Assembly: GCF_002994635.1 (NCBI RefSeq)
Contig: NZ_PVNL01000124.1
Coordinates: 1-64,000 of the forward strand
From: Enhygromyxa salina
GTDB lineage: Bacteria > Myxococcota_A > Polyangia > Nannocystales > Nannocystaceae
Length of the DNA: 64,000 bases
Reading direction: 5' to 3'
The notes beneath the pieces were generated by a model. It was not told where the DNA came from, did no database searches, and saw nothing but the letters and a program-made list of their open reading frames with translations. The translations under genes and the position numbers were made by a program. Shown here piece by piece: positions 1-8,427 of the stretch (the first letter of the stretch is position 1; every line of letters starts with the position of its first letter).

Positions 1-2
1 GC

Positions 3-218
3 TCAGTCGAGCACGACGCGTTGGCTCTCGAGCCAGTCGAGCAGCGAGTCTCGGTGGAAGCGGACGCGGCGGCCGATCTTGGTCACGCCCGGGAGCTCGC
101 CGCGATCGATCATGCAGTACACGGCCTTGCGGGTGACTCGGAGAAGGGTGGCGACCTCGTCTACGCACAGGAGGTACGGCAGATGAGGAGCGTCGCCGGG
201 TGTGCGTCGCGGCGGCAT
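3..218 (-). CDS. Excisionase-like HTH_17 DNA-binding protein
   Basis: A complete 71-residue protein. The core (YLLCVDEVATLLRVTRKAVY, then a basic wing with GRRVRFHRDSLLDWL) is the winged-helix HTH_17 fold of excisionases and similar small regulators. Such proteins usually act as recombination directionality factors or repressors next to a tyrosine recombinase. The gene points out of the window, so its partner integrase, if any, would lie to the left. A second HTH_17 protein sits beside an integrase at 31047-31370. The fold is clear; the role as excisionase is inference. Confidence 0.75.
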   Translation of the reverse strand: MPPRRTPGDAPHLPYLLCVDEVATLLRVTRKAVYCMIDRGELPGVTKIGRRVRFHRDSLLDWLESQRVVLD

Positions 219-508
219 CTGTGCTCATTCTGCGCAATGGTGGTGAGAGATACAAGCTGGCTTAGCGACGGGCCCAACCGCGGGTCAGTATTTTGCCCCC
301 ACATCGATGGCGCTGCTGCCAGGCTCGAAAAGTATGGTTTGGCCATACTTTCGATGTTTTGCGGCTCGCGGGAATGGTTGCAGTGTGGTGGTGTTAACGA
401 GCGAGTCACTGTTTTGTCGCACTAGCTTCTCCCGGCGCGGTCGCCCATAGGTCGACGTGGGAGGGACCTTGGCTAAGACCTGCTTTGTGCCGGATATTGC
501 TCTTGCAA
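219..508. other. Intergenic region
   Basis: No supported gene. It lies between the excisionase-like gene and the 3' end of the GGDEF gene, and holds the palindrome listed separately. The sequence is more AT-rich than the surrounding chromosome. Confidence 0.5.
327..353. promoter_or_regulatory. Palindromic operator candidate
   Basis: AGTATGG and CCATACT arms, extended by CGAA/TTCG flanks, surround a 5-bp centre. The site is about 110 bp upstream of the HTH_17 gene, which is transcribed away from it, so it could be an operator for that gene. A short transcribed hairpin is the alternative. Confidence 0.35.
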
Positions 509-2341
509 CTAAACCACAGGATCAAACCCCGTTACCTTTCGGAAATCCTCGGCTAAACTAGCGAAGACTTGGTCCCGAGTGCGCTTAGCGTGATCTTTGG
601 CCATATTTGCAATCCCAACGGCCTCCCACACGCTCACCTCATTTTCGGCCATCACAACGTGATATCCAATTGATACGGTTGGCGCAGACCTGATGTTATC
701 AGGATAGTCGATCAGCTTGATGTGCTCCCTGAGCCTCTCGAAAAAGTCCTCAGCTTCATCAGGACTGGTATTGTATAACAGAATGAGGTACTCATCCCCT
801 CCTTGTCGATAAGCTGCAGCGCGCCCATAGCAGAAAGCCTCCATCCCCCTCATGAAACGGGGGAGGATATCCCGATCGACCACGAGTTCCGTGTGCTCAG
901 AGTTCACATCCTTGAACTTGTCGATGTCAACAAAGGCCACTGCAACAGCACGCCGACGCTCAAATGCCGCCCGGTTCTGATAATGGAAGTCGTCGGCAAA
1001 TAGCGATGGTGCATTCAATATGCCGAATTTCTCGTCTGCTATCCGTGCCGGCAATTCCTGCCCTTGTCCTGCGCGGCTGAGGTATTCATGATAGGTCCCG
1101 ATGTTAACAAAGTCCGTAACCTGAGGCTGCAATGCTCCCCTGGCCCCCTTGAGCGCATCCGATATTGCGAGTTTACCGAACATCGTCAAGTCAGCTTCAA
1201 GCCCCGCTACGAGTTCGGAATCCTTCACTTTTCCGCGAAGCTTCTCGCGTCGAGTCCGAAGCCTTGCCATCTCTGATTTACAAGTCAAGAATAGTGTTTC
1301 CGCAATTTCTCCGATTTCGACCGTCCCGCTCAATAAAGTCTCAGAGGTGAGCACATCCGCCGCGAGCCTCAGCCGGCTAAGCCGGCGAGGCGACGATAGA
1401 TCAACGCCTAGAACCTCCGATATCTTCTGTTCGAGTTTTTCAAGACCTTCACTGAAACTACGCACTGCGCTAACAAGCACCTTCTCGCTACGTGTATCAA
1501 GACTGCTTCGTGCAACCACAAGACTGCCGCCTGGCTCCCGATGCACTATGTCGTGCCAAGCAATGCCTTTAGGAGTCGGCTGGACAATTTTTGATGTAGC
1601 GTGAGTACGTTCGATGAGCCCGAACTCAATCAAACTCTCGATGTGAGGCTCAACAAAGATGCTCCACCCGAGTAACATGTCCGCGAGATGGCTACTGCTA
1701 TATTTCTGCAGATACCCTCGCAGTTCGCGCGGAATCCTGGCACAGTCAAATGGCTTTTCGCCAACCATGTATGTGAAAATGATCTGTGCTGCCCCGACCG
1801 ATCCCGGGGTCGCGGCTTTTGCCGACCTAGAATGGGCGAGTGGCCACAAAATTTCGTACACCTTCTCTTCGTCGCCCCACTCATAGTAGGGGCGCCCGTC
1901 AGACAGGATTTCCGGTCCGCGGGTTTTAGCGATAATGTCGGAAATGATGCGTTTCACGTGAAGGAGCGGTATTCCCGTCTCCCACATGATGCCTTCGGCT
2001 GAGAATTCTTGACGATGCTTGATCCGACCGTATATGCATGCTGCCACAATCGGCCTAGTGTCCGTGTACGGAATGTTCTCTTCTGAAACGGGATCAACCG
2101 GCGCAGCCCTCGCCATAAACTCCGCAATGTAGGAGAGATCCATGGTGGGTGGTTTTCCGCCCAGATAGTGTGAAAATAGCGGCACAAGAGCGTTTTGGGG
2201 CGGCAAATCCTCGTCCGTCATACCCGCCTCCATCTTGAACTGCTCGATGTCGATTGAGACCTCCATCCCTGTTTTCGGTAACGGCTGCCTGCTCGCAAAA
2301 TCGACCAGTGCGACGATGATGTCCCTGTATTGTTCCGTCAT
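509..2341 (-). CDS. GGDEF-type nucleotide cyclase with novel N-terminal region
   Basis: About 610 residues from the ATG at 2341; a GTG 12 codons upstream is possible. The C-terminal 170 residues form a GGDEF domain: VDIDKFKDVN supplies the first metal aspartate, RQGGDEY (near residue 514) is the active-site signature, and PTVSIGYHV is the usual SIGV-type strand. The NDxxGHxxGD stretch of ordinary diguanylate cyclases is altered (NSEHTELVVD), so the product may not be c-di-GMP. The first 420 residues match nothing I recognise; they look alpha-helical, with winged-helix-like parts and a coiled coil near residues 300-380. There is no membrane segment. It lies 4 bp downstream of the zinc-finger gene, surely one operon. 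GC content is visibly lower than the neighbours, which suggests transfer. A cyclase of a defence or stress system is inference. Confidence 0.7.
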   Translation of the reverse strand: MTEQYRDIIVALVDFASRQPLPKTGMEVSIDIEQFKMEAGMTDEDLPPQNALVPLFSHYLGGKPPTMDLSYIAEFMARAAPVDPVSEENIPYTDTRPIVAACIYGRIKHRQEFSAEGIMWETGIPLLHVKRIISDIIAKTRGPEILSDGRPYYEWGDEEKVYEILWPLAHSRSAKAATPGSVGAAQIIFTYMVGEKPFDCARIPRELRGYLQKYSSSHLADMLLGWSIFVEPHIESLIEFGLIERTHATSKIVQPTPKGIAWHDIVHREPGGSLVVARSSLDTRSEKVLVSAVRSFSEGLEKLEQKISEVLGVDLSSPRRLSRLRLAADVLTSETLLSGTVEIGEIAETLFLTCKSEMARLRTRREKLRGKVKDSELVAGLEADLTMFGKLAISDALKGARGALQPQVTDFVNIGTYHEYLSRAGQGQELPARIADEKFGILNAPSLFADDFHYQNRAAFERRRAVAVAFVDIDKFKDVNSEHTELVVDRDILPRFMRGMEAFCYGRAAAYRQGGDEYLILLYNTSPDEAEDFFERLREHIKLIDYPDNIRSAPTVSIGYHVVMAENEVSVWEAVGIANMAKDHAKRTRDQVFASLAEDFRKVTGFDPVV

Positions 2342-2345
2342 ACAA

Positions 2346-2825
2346 TCACTGATCGCCGGCGATATGAGGACGCCCACAAATCAGGCAGCAGGGCGCATCT
2401 TCCCAGTGCTCCGCGATTTTAAGGGGCTCGCTTGGGTGACACTCGAAGTCTACACGCGCCATGTCGTTGACTTCATCTGGCAAGGGCTTCGGCGGTAGTG
2501 GGGGGCGAGACTTCTTGACCGTGACTTTGAGGAACTTGTTGCTCTTCACGCCACGAAATGACTTGTCGAGCATTCCTGAGACGTGCTCCCGGGCAGCTTG
2601 AGCCGTATGCTCGTTGATGAGCATGACTTGCTCCTGGGTGTACCACTGGTCGAGCGGTGCAGGGACACCACAGTATGGGCAGTAGTAGTGCTCTGGTGTG
2701 TCATCGCTACTGTCACTCTCTCCTTCAGTCGAAAGCCACTTGAATTCTCGCTCACAAGATGGACACTCTCGTCGGAGAAAACCATCTTGATCGAGAGGAA
2801 ACGACACTGTAAGCTGCATCTTCAT
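2346..2825 (-). CDS. Zinc-finger protein, operon partner of the GGDEF gene
   Basis: 159 residues with three cysteine pairs or clusters: CPSC (about residue 19), CPYC (about residue 50) and a C-terminal CCLICG. These suggest two or three treble-clef or ribbon-type zinc sites. The middle (QEQVMLINEHTAQAAREHV) is a predicted helix. A GGAG lies upstream of the ATG. It is the first gene of a two-gene operon with the GGDEF protein and shares its low GC. A sensor or nucleic-acid-binding partner controlling the cyclase is plausible but inferred. I do not recognise the family. Confidence 0.65.
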   Translation of the reverse strand: MKMQLTVSFPLDQDGFLRRECPSCEREFKWLSTEGESDSSDDTPEHYYCPYCGVPAPLDQWYTQEQVMLINEHTAQAAREHVSGMLDKSFRGVKSNKFLKVTVKKSRPPLPPKPLPDEVNDMARVDFECHPSEPLKIAEHWEDAPCCLICGRPHIAGDQ

Positions 2826-2959
2826 CGGAACTCTGCTCCGTGGGATCTTGGTATGACGACCGGGCCGCCGTCAAGTGACTGACGGACTCTCGGAGTTTTG
2901 GCGCTTGCGGGGATCCTTGAATTTAGAGGGCCGGAACAACGAACTGCGCTTCGCCAGCG

Positions 2960-3066
2960 GCGATGGCAGGCGAGGTCGATCCCGACCTTGACTGGTTGAA
3001 CAAACTCGCCGCTGTGCTCGGAGTTGACGTGCTCCGCGACGACAAGTCTAGTCTAGCGTCATCGCT
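2960..3066 (+). pseudogene. Remnant of an XRE-family regulator (C-terminal end)
   Basis: The plus strand encodes AGEVDPDLDWLNKLAAVLGV followed by DVLRDDKSSLA. It aligns with the C-terminal end of the XRE protein at 5479-5706 (TGDFDPDLDLLNKIANALGV). The N-terminal HTH is missing and the frame runs into the antisense of the next gene, so this is a broken 3' fragment. Confidence 0.5.
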
Positions 3067-3940
3067 TCATCTCCCTTGTCCGCTTCATCCACGCGCCGAG
3101 CGTCGAGCGGGGCACGCTGAGCACCTTCGCCGCGTTGCGGCCCGAGCCCGCGTCCGTGATGACCTGGCTGAGCAAGTCTGCCTCCATACGCTCCCAGCTG
3201 TCGAGCTGGACCGTGTAGGAGTCCGCCACCTCCGGCGAGTCTATCGCGTTGTCGCCGTCGAGCGCTCCCCGCTCGACGGCTTCGGCCAGGTCGAGATACG
3301 CCGCCGGCTGGGGCGTGTCGCCGACCGGTGCGACGGGCCAGCGTGAACTCGCCGCGTACGGCGACCCCCGCGACACCAGCCAGCGGACCCACGTGGCCAA
3401 GGTCGCGAGCGGCACGGCGAGCACCGTCGACGCGCGCTCGATCGAGCCAGCGTCCGCGACGAGCTGGCCGAGCAGATCGGCGACCATGGATAGCCACGGC
3501 GCCCGATCGATCGTGTAGCGGTCGCGGAGTCGCGCCGGGTCGAGAGCGCCATCGCCCGCGATCGCCAGGCCGCCGACGGCGTCAGCGAGATCGAGGTACT
3601 CATCCCCTCGGAGGGGTCGCACACAGCGTAGGATCGCGATGCGTCGTAACGTCTCGGGCCGTCGGGCAGCGAACCACATCGCGGTCGCTTCGGTCCCGAC
3701 GATCGGGTCCTGAACCCACGCACCAAGCAAGTCCGCTGGGACACCGAGCAGGATCAGCGCTTTGCGAGTCGAGCCAGCATCCGCGGCGAGCTGGCCGAGC
3801 AGATCGCCGAGCATGATCGCCCACGATCCCAGCCGGATCGTGTAGCGAGCACGCAGACCATCCGGCTCGAGTCCGCCGTCGCCCCCGACCGCGCCCCGCT
3901 CGATGGCTTCGACGAGGTCGAGGTAGTCGTCGCCGGTCAG
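3059..3940 (-). CDS. Three-unit Fis-like HTH repeat protein, CTG start (copy 1)
   Basis: Read from CTG at 3940 this is 293 residues. It has three units of about 85-95 residues, each with (G)DDYLDLxEAxERG, then YTI/V...SWxxMxxDLLxQ, then a Fis-type helix-turn-helix (DAGSxRxAxxxLxVPRxTLxxW). The homologue at 34583-35464 has exactly the same length from its own CTG. No ATG, GTG or TTG gives the first unit intact without a long implausible leader. The CTG overlaps the TGA of the upstream gene (CTGA), as NTGA overlaps do in coupled translation. A programmed frameshift is the alternative. The Fis-like units suggest DNA binding or a bacterial-enhancer-type regulator. The function is unknown. Confidence 0.6.
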   Translation of the reverse strand: MTGDDYLDLVEAIERGAVGGDGGLEPDGLRARYTIRLGSWAIMLGDLLGQLAADAGSTRKALILLGVPADLLGAWVQDPIVGTEATAMWFAARRPETLRRIAILRCVRPLRGDEYLDLADAVGGLAIAGDGALDPARLRDRYTIDRAPWLSMVADLLGQLVADAGSIERASTVLAVPLATLATWVRWLVSRGSPYAASSRWPVAPVGDTPQPAAYLDLAEAVERGALDGDNAIDSPEVADSYTVQLDSWERMEADLLSQVITDAGSGRNAAKVLSVPRSTLGAWMKRTREMKR

Positions 3941-4362
3941 CCCCGACCCCGTTCGCGCCGACTCGTAGCGACGCAGGTTGCCGTGCTCGCCGATCCGCGC
4001 CCTGTGCCCCGCAGCAACCACCGAGCCCGGCGCACGCGACCGCGCAGCGCCGACTTCCGCAGGCCGAGCACCGCCGCAGCGCTGGCGAGCGAGCACGCCT
4101 CATCGATCACCGCAAGCAGCATCCGCGCGAGCATGCGTTTCCAGCTATCCGGCTCGACCTCGATGCGCACGACCGCGTAGAACTTGGGCAGGTTCGCCGC
4201 GCGGGCATCAGCGACCGCGCGCCGTATGGCGGCCTCGCTCATGCCCACTGTCTCGGCCCCGCGGGCGAGGTCGCCGTCGGAGCGGTCGACGATCGCCAAC
4301 AACAGCTCGAGCGTCATGCGCTCCCAAGCGCCGATCCCAACGAAGTACGGGCTCGTCGACAT
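3937..4362 (-). CDS. Two-unit Fis-like HTH protein
   Basis: 141 residues starting at ATG 4362 behind an AAGGGC. It contains two copies of the unit seen in the downstream gene: AWERMTLELLLAIVD...GAETVGMSEAAIRRAV, and DSWKRMLARMLLAVIDEA...AAAVLGLRKSALRGRV. It starts 10 bp after the XRE gene and ends in the CTGA shared with the repeat gene, so the three genes form one operon. It is absent from the related module at 34 kb. Confidence 0.6.
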   Translation of the reverse strand: MSTSPYFVGIGAWERMTLELLLAIVDRSDGDLARGAETVGMSEAAIRRAVADARAANLPKFYAVVRIEVEPDSWKRMLARMLLAVIDEACSLASAAAVLGLRKSALRGRVRRARWLLRGTGRGSASTATCVATSRRERGRG

Positions 4363-4372
4363 GCGCCCTTGC

Positions 4373-4705
4373 CTAGTTCTCGTCATCCTGGAACCGCTGT
4401 CGAAACACCGCGATGAACTGGAGTAGCGCCTGCTCCTCCTCGGGAGTGATGAAGGCGAGCGCGTCGACCAACTCCCGCGGCCCGTCGCGCTCGCCGAGTT
4501 CGAAGCTCTCGAAGAGGGTGGACAGCAGCATGTCGAAGCCCATGCACAGCTTGCGAAGGGTGTCGAGTGAAGGGGAGAAGCTGCCGTGCTCCAGCCGTCG
4601 GATCGTGTCCGGCGACAGGCCACTCAGGTCGGCGAGGGCCTCTTGGGTCAGGCCGCGGGCGCGCCTACATGAGCGAATATGGCGGCCGAAGCTTTTGACG
4701 CTCAT
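4373..4705 (-). CDS. XRE-family transcriptional regulator
   Basis: 110 residues from ATG 4705, chosen because AGGAG lies 9 bp upstream. The N-terminal HTH_3 (SFGRHIRSCRRARGLTQEAL, then SPDTIRRLEHGSFSPSLDTL) is typical of XRE proteins. The C-terminal half (ELGERDGPRELVDAL...) matches the XRE protein at 34221-34586. It heads the operon with the Fis-like repeat genes and probably autoregulates it. Confidence 0.85.
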   Translation of the reverse strand: MSVKSFGRHIRSCRRARGLTQEALADLSGLSPDTIRRLEHGSFSPSLDTLRKLCMGFDMLLSTLFESFELGERDGPRELVDALAFITPEEEQALLQFIAVFRQRFQDDEN

Positions 4706-5145
4706 CGGCTGCACTCCTGGTTGTTGGACAGCGATCGAGTGCCATCGGAGATCGTTGAACATGGTCGTCGAAACATGCGATCACGATGGCGAAGCGTCGC
4801 GATGGCGAACAGGTCAGCGAAGCCGAATCTGTGCGCCGTCCGTGTCCCTCGCCGAGCGACCCACGGATCGTCGACAGCCGTTGCGAGCGCCGCGTCACTC
4901 TGCTAGGGTGCGTGCTGGCCCTGTGCGAGGGGTCGCACGTACAACTCAATCTGTCGCCTGGTGGCTCACGTCGGCTGCTAGGAGACCTGCCGAGCGAAGT
5001 CGGGGCTTGGTCAGTAGCGTGGTGGTCTCGCACCCACCTCGCACCCGCATGGGCGTGCGAGGCCCGACGTCATGCATCATCAACACATCCGATACGACTA
5101 CCAACCTCCGCTAGATTTGCCCCCTCTGCGTTCCTGGAGGCCACC
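4706..5145. promoter_or_regulatory. Divergent promoter region between two XRE genes
   Basis: 440 bp with no supported gene. It contains CCTCGCAC (5037-5044) and GTGCGAGG (5055-5062), an 8-bp inverted repeat about 85 bp upstream of the plus-strand XRE start, and a likely operator. Confidence 0.4.
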
Positions 5146-5466
5146 ATGGTGACTCCGCAGCAGCTCGCCGCACGCCTTCGGGAGCTCCGCGGGCGCCGGG
5201 AGCTGACGCAAGAGGCCCTGGCCGAAGCCGCCGACGTCTCGGGCAAGACCATCCGCCGGATCGAGCAAGGCCGTGGCATCAGCCCGACCTTGGTCACGCT
5301 GGAGAAGGTGGCGTCCGCCTTCGGGCTCACGGCCAGCGAGATGCTTGGCGATCAGCTCGAGAGCCGCGAGGTCGCCGCCATGTACCGCGAGCTGCCGGAG
5401 CTCGAGCAATCGATCGCATACGTGGTCCTGCGGTCGCTGACCGATCACGCGGCCGCGTCTCACTGA
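5146..5466 (+). CDS. XRE-family transcriptional regulator
   Basis: 106 residues from ATG 5146, preceded by GGAGG at 7 bp. The HTH_3 domain covers residues 5-65 (LAARLRELRGRRELTQEALA, SGKTIRRIEQGRGISPTLVT). The remainder is a short helical tail. It is divergent from the XRE operon at 4705 and convergent with the small XRE gene at 5479. Confidence 0.85.
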   Translation: MVTPQQLAARLRELRGRRELTQEALAEAADVSGKTIRRIEQGRGISPTLVTLEKVASAFGLTASEMLGDQLESREVAAMYRELPELEQSIAYVVLRSLTDHAAASH

Positions 5467-5478
5467 CGACGACGGCGA

Positions 5479-5706
5479 TCAGTTGAGCTTGGTGTCGGCG
5501 AGGATGTCCCCCACGCCGACACCAAGCGCGTTTGCGATCTTGTTGAGCAGATCGAGATCGGGGTCGAAGTCGCCCGTGAAGATCGCGTCGAGGCGGGCGG
5601 GCGTGATGCCGATCGTCGCCGCCAGCGTCGGTAGCGGGATGCCCCGGACGTGGGAGAGGCGCCGGACGTTCCAAGCGAGCAGTTCGTGCAGGGGGCGGGT
5701 GGGCAC
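5479..5706 (-). CDS. Small XRE-like regulator
   Basis: About 75 residues if it starts at GTG 5706; the reading frame is open further upstream but that part looks non-coding. The HTH core is LLAWNVRRLSHVRGIPLPTL...ITPARLDAIFTGDFDPDLDLL, with a C-terminal NALGVGVGDIL. A broken relative lies at 2960-3066. The start is uncertain because no clear ribosome-binding site is seen. Confidence 0.6.
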   Translation of the reverse strand: MPTRPLHELLAWNVRRLSHVRGIPLPTLAATIGITPARLDAIFTGDFDPDLDLLNKIANALGVGVGDILADTKLN

Positions 5707-5965
5707 GAGGGCGACGTTACACGGAGTTGCGAGCTGTCTGTCTCCGACCACTGTCGGTCCCGCAGTTGAGCCAGCTGTGCATCCACGGGGTTCTTGTGTG
5801 CCATGAGGAGCGAGCGTCCCCCGTGGCTGGGGCGCTGGAGCGCTGTTTTTTGGTCCCGTCACCCGCGCGATGGGGACCGACCTGTCCTGGCCGTTGGCCA
5901 TGCGCATGCCCCGCATTGCGACTGCTCCTTCGGGGACTCACTTCGGCCGGCGCGAAGGCCCTCGT

Positions 5966-7000
5966 TTAGCCTCCCAATGGAGAGTCTCCTCCACTCAACG
6001 TAAGGGACTGGCTGGCGCGCTTTATATTCCGTAGGACCCGGATCTCATCATCGATCTCATCTTTGGCGATTTTAGAATCGTCGGTCGCCCAGACAATGAG
6101 TTCGACGCGGCACTCTTCCGCGAGCGACGCCCATTTAGGTGAATTGGAGGATCGCGTCTTTGCAGCCTCATCGCAATTATCCAATTTCCGGATACCAGCC
6201 GCACCTATCACCTCCATCAGGGACAGCATTGCTCCATTCTGTTCCTGACTTAGCATGGAGCCGACCTCCCCCGGCACTGACTTCGGTGGCCTTCGGTTCG
6301 TCCTCCAGAAATTGATGACATCCGAAGAAGCCATCATTTCGACAAAGTTATCTCGGGCTTCCTGCAGTTTTACCATCTGGTTGTTCTGTTCCTCCAATTC
6401 ACTGTAGAGTTCGGCTTCGTAAGCTGCGGCTTTGACCCGAGCATCCTCGGCCTTTCCCTTTTCAGCTTGTGCCCATTTCCATAGAGTGTCGTCGTCAATC
6501 ACAGATTCTACAAATGCAAGGATTTGCAGCCGTTTGCCCCCCTGGCCATTTTCAGTGGTGAAGTATGTTTTTAGCACTTCTTGCTGAACCTCGGCCCGAG
6601 TGCGCTCTTGTAGTGAGTCGGAAAACAATGCAGAGCATGCTGCAACTGCCGCCGCGCCCACGAGTGTGGGGAAAAGTGTGCGAATGGTCCAGGAGCCCCA
6701 CGATTTCTGATCCGCATTTGCTTCAAGCAGCCGCTTTTCCGCCTGAAGTTTGGCGATCTCAACTCGCATCCTCTCAGCTTCGAGTTCAACAGCGCTCTTT
6801 AGTATAGTCTTCGATTTTTCAGTCTCAAGTTTCTGGATTTCTGTCTGCCTCTCGGCTTCAAGCTTTGCGATCTCGGCCTGCAATTTTTCAATTTGAAGAT
6901 CTTCGATTACTCGACTGGCGCTGTTCTGATTGGATGTCTCATCTGACCGTACATTATTTTCCCTCTGACTGGTCTCGTTTGTGTGCGGAGAGTCGTTCAT
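5966..7000 (-). CDS. Membrane-anchored coiled-coil protein, partner of the TIR/NDT-like gene
   Basis: 344 residues from ATG 7000. A Ser/Asn-rich N-terminus is followed by a long coiled coil (residues about 30-98, KLQAEIAKLEAERQTEIQKL and similar). One membrane segment follows (about 107-126, TLFPTLVGAAAVAACSALF), then a second coiled coil (about 175-215). The C-terminal 120 residues are unrecognised. It begins 24 bp after the upstream gene and shares its low GC, so the two are one operon. By analogy with two-component abortive systems it could be the membrane-acting or sensing half, but this is inference. Confidence 0.6.
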   Translation of the reverse strand: MNDSPHTNETSQRENNVRSDETSNQNSASRVIEDLQIEKLQAEIAKLEAERQTEIQKLETEKSKTILKSAVELEAERMRVEIAKLQAEKRLLEANADQKSWGSWTIRTLFPTLVGAAAVAACSALFSDSLQERTRAEVQQEVLKTYFTTENGQGGKRLQILAFVESVIDDDTLWKWAQAEKGKAEDARVKAAAYEAELYSELEEQNNQMVKLQEARDNFVEMMASSDVINFWRTNRRPPKSVPGEVGSMLSQEQNGAMLSLMEVIGAAGIRKLDNCDEAAKTRSSNSPKWASLAEECRVELIVWATDDSKIAKDEIDDEIRVLRNIKRASQSLTLSGGDSPLGG

Positions 7001-7023
7001 GATTCGGTATCGCTCGCGGCAAT

Positions 7024-8427
7024 CTAAGGAATATGCAGATCGGGTCGAAATGCTGACCAAAATGCCGTCCGCAAGTGCTTCCACCCCGTGGCGACGCGAA
7101 TAACGCTATGGTTGGGTGTCATGTTCTCACGTAGGACCCAGTTGGTTGTCGTCTCGCCCGACAGGGAGTCCTGCTCGCATTCACGCATCACCTCAACACG
7201 GAGCTGATTCTTTGCAATCGCGTAGAGAACGTTCGCGCATTCATTGGCGTCCCTCACCAGCATGATCCCGTTAGAATTTCCAGTACGCTGGTCAACTTGA
7301 AGGGAAAGGGGGTGGATATCTGCGAAGATCCGCGCTCGCTTGTCGTATGCAACCCGATCCTCGGGAGTATTGCCACGTGGGACGAAAACAATGACGGGTT
7401 TCCCAAGACCAAGCGTAATCGCCAGTTCTGAGTCTTTTCCCATTGTATCTTGCAGTTGAGCACAATAAATTGTCACTTTCGCACAGCGGATCATCAGACA
7501 CTCGACCAGTCCTTTGTCATATTTGTTAGGACAGTAAGCCTGGGTCGGGTCGAAATAACGGAGATTTAACCGAGCAATATCGTGGCGTTCGAAGACGGTA
7601 CGAATGAACCCATGCATTTCGTGGTAGTCTCGCTCGTCGCGCATGGATGTGGCAACATACACGTCCATTTCTGCGGCTGAGTTGATGTATTGTTCCTGGT
7701 TCCGGATTCCTTTCTGTCGGCACCGGCGTACCTCCTCGATAAAGGTCTCTATTTTCAACCTGATTTCTTCGGCGGTAGTCACGTAATCTTCAATCGTCAC
7801 CTGCTTTTGCCCACGTTTTTCAAGCCCAGCGTTTACCGTCTTCAGAGTCTTCTCAATGTCGATACCGATTTCCGTGGCACTGTGTCGAATATTCTCTTCG
7901 GTCGCCAAACGACTACCCAGCGCGCCCATCGCTCGCATGATAGTTTGGTGGGCGTCACTCATTTGAGTGGGCAATCCGCCGCTCACGTATCCGAGATAGG
8001 CAAGCTCTTTGATTTGCAACGGACTTGAAAGGGTAAACGGGGCGCGTGTCTCACTTCCGAAAGGCTGCTTAACCGCGGGCAGCAAATTCGCATCAGCTTT
8101 GATCCGAAAAAAAGCCTGATGAAAGCTTCCGAAGTGGAGCAGCGCGTCTTCCGCAAATTTAGCAACGCCCTCCTTGAGTTTCTCTGCCGAATTGATTCCA
8201 CGCGGAAAATAGAGGTCGAAGATCGTTTGGTCAACAGGGCCGAGATGGCATGCGATCAGAATTCGGTTTAGATACTCGCGATCAAGAGAGCCACCTTGAT
8301 TTACATATTCGAGGGCACGCTGCAGTTCGTCGGTGAAGGGCCTAATGTTGAACGCAGAGTCGCGGTGCTCGGCATCCAAGAAGAGAATGTCAACGGACTC
8401 TTTGACTTCGTCAAGGGTCAAGGGCAC
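7024..8427 (-). CDS. Protein with C-terminal TIR/nucleoside-deoxyribosyltransferase-like domain
   Basis: 467 residues from GTG 8427, chosen for an AAAGGAG 6 bp upstream. Residues about 1-255 are helical and unrecognised. Residues about 257-400 read as a Rossmann-like domain of the TIR/NDT type: MDVYVATSMRDERDY (first strand), LRYFDPTQAY, a helix with VECLMIRCAKVTIYC, then KDSELAITLGLGKPVIVFVP. The last matches the DxxxE-A-LGKPV pattern of deoxyribosyltransferase-like and TIR-like enzymes, where the Glu is catalytic. Such domains cleave N-glycosidic bonds of NAD+ or nucleotides. It forms an operon with a membrane coiled-coil gene, and its low GC suggests transfer. An NAD+-targeting defence role is inferred. 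Confidence 0.55.
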   Translation of the reverse strand: MPLTLDEVKESVDILFLDAEHRDSAFNIRPFTDELQRALEYVNQGGSLDREYLNRILIACHLGPVDQTIFDLYFPRGINSAEKLKEGVAKFAEDALLHFGSFHQAFFRIKADANLLPAVKQPFGSETRAPFTLSSPLQIKELAYLGYVSGGLPTQMSDAHQTIMRAMGALGSRLATEENIRHSATEIGIDIEKTLKTVNAGLEKRGQKQVTIEDYVTTAEEIRLKIETFIEEVRRCRQKGIRNQEQYINSAAEMDVYVATSMRDERDYHEMHGFIRTVFERHDIARLNLRYFDPTQAYCPNKYDKGLVECLMIRCAKVTIYCAQLQDTMGKDSELAITLGLGKPVIVFVPRGNTPEDRVAYDKRARIFADIHPLSLQVDQRTGNSNGIMLVRDANECANVLYAIAKNQLRVEVMRECEQDSLSGETTTNWVLRENMTPNHSVIRVATGWKHLRTAFWSAFRPDLHIP

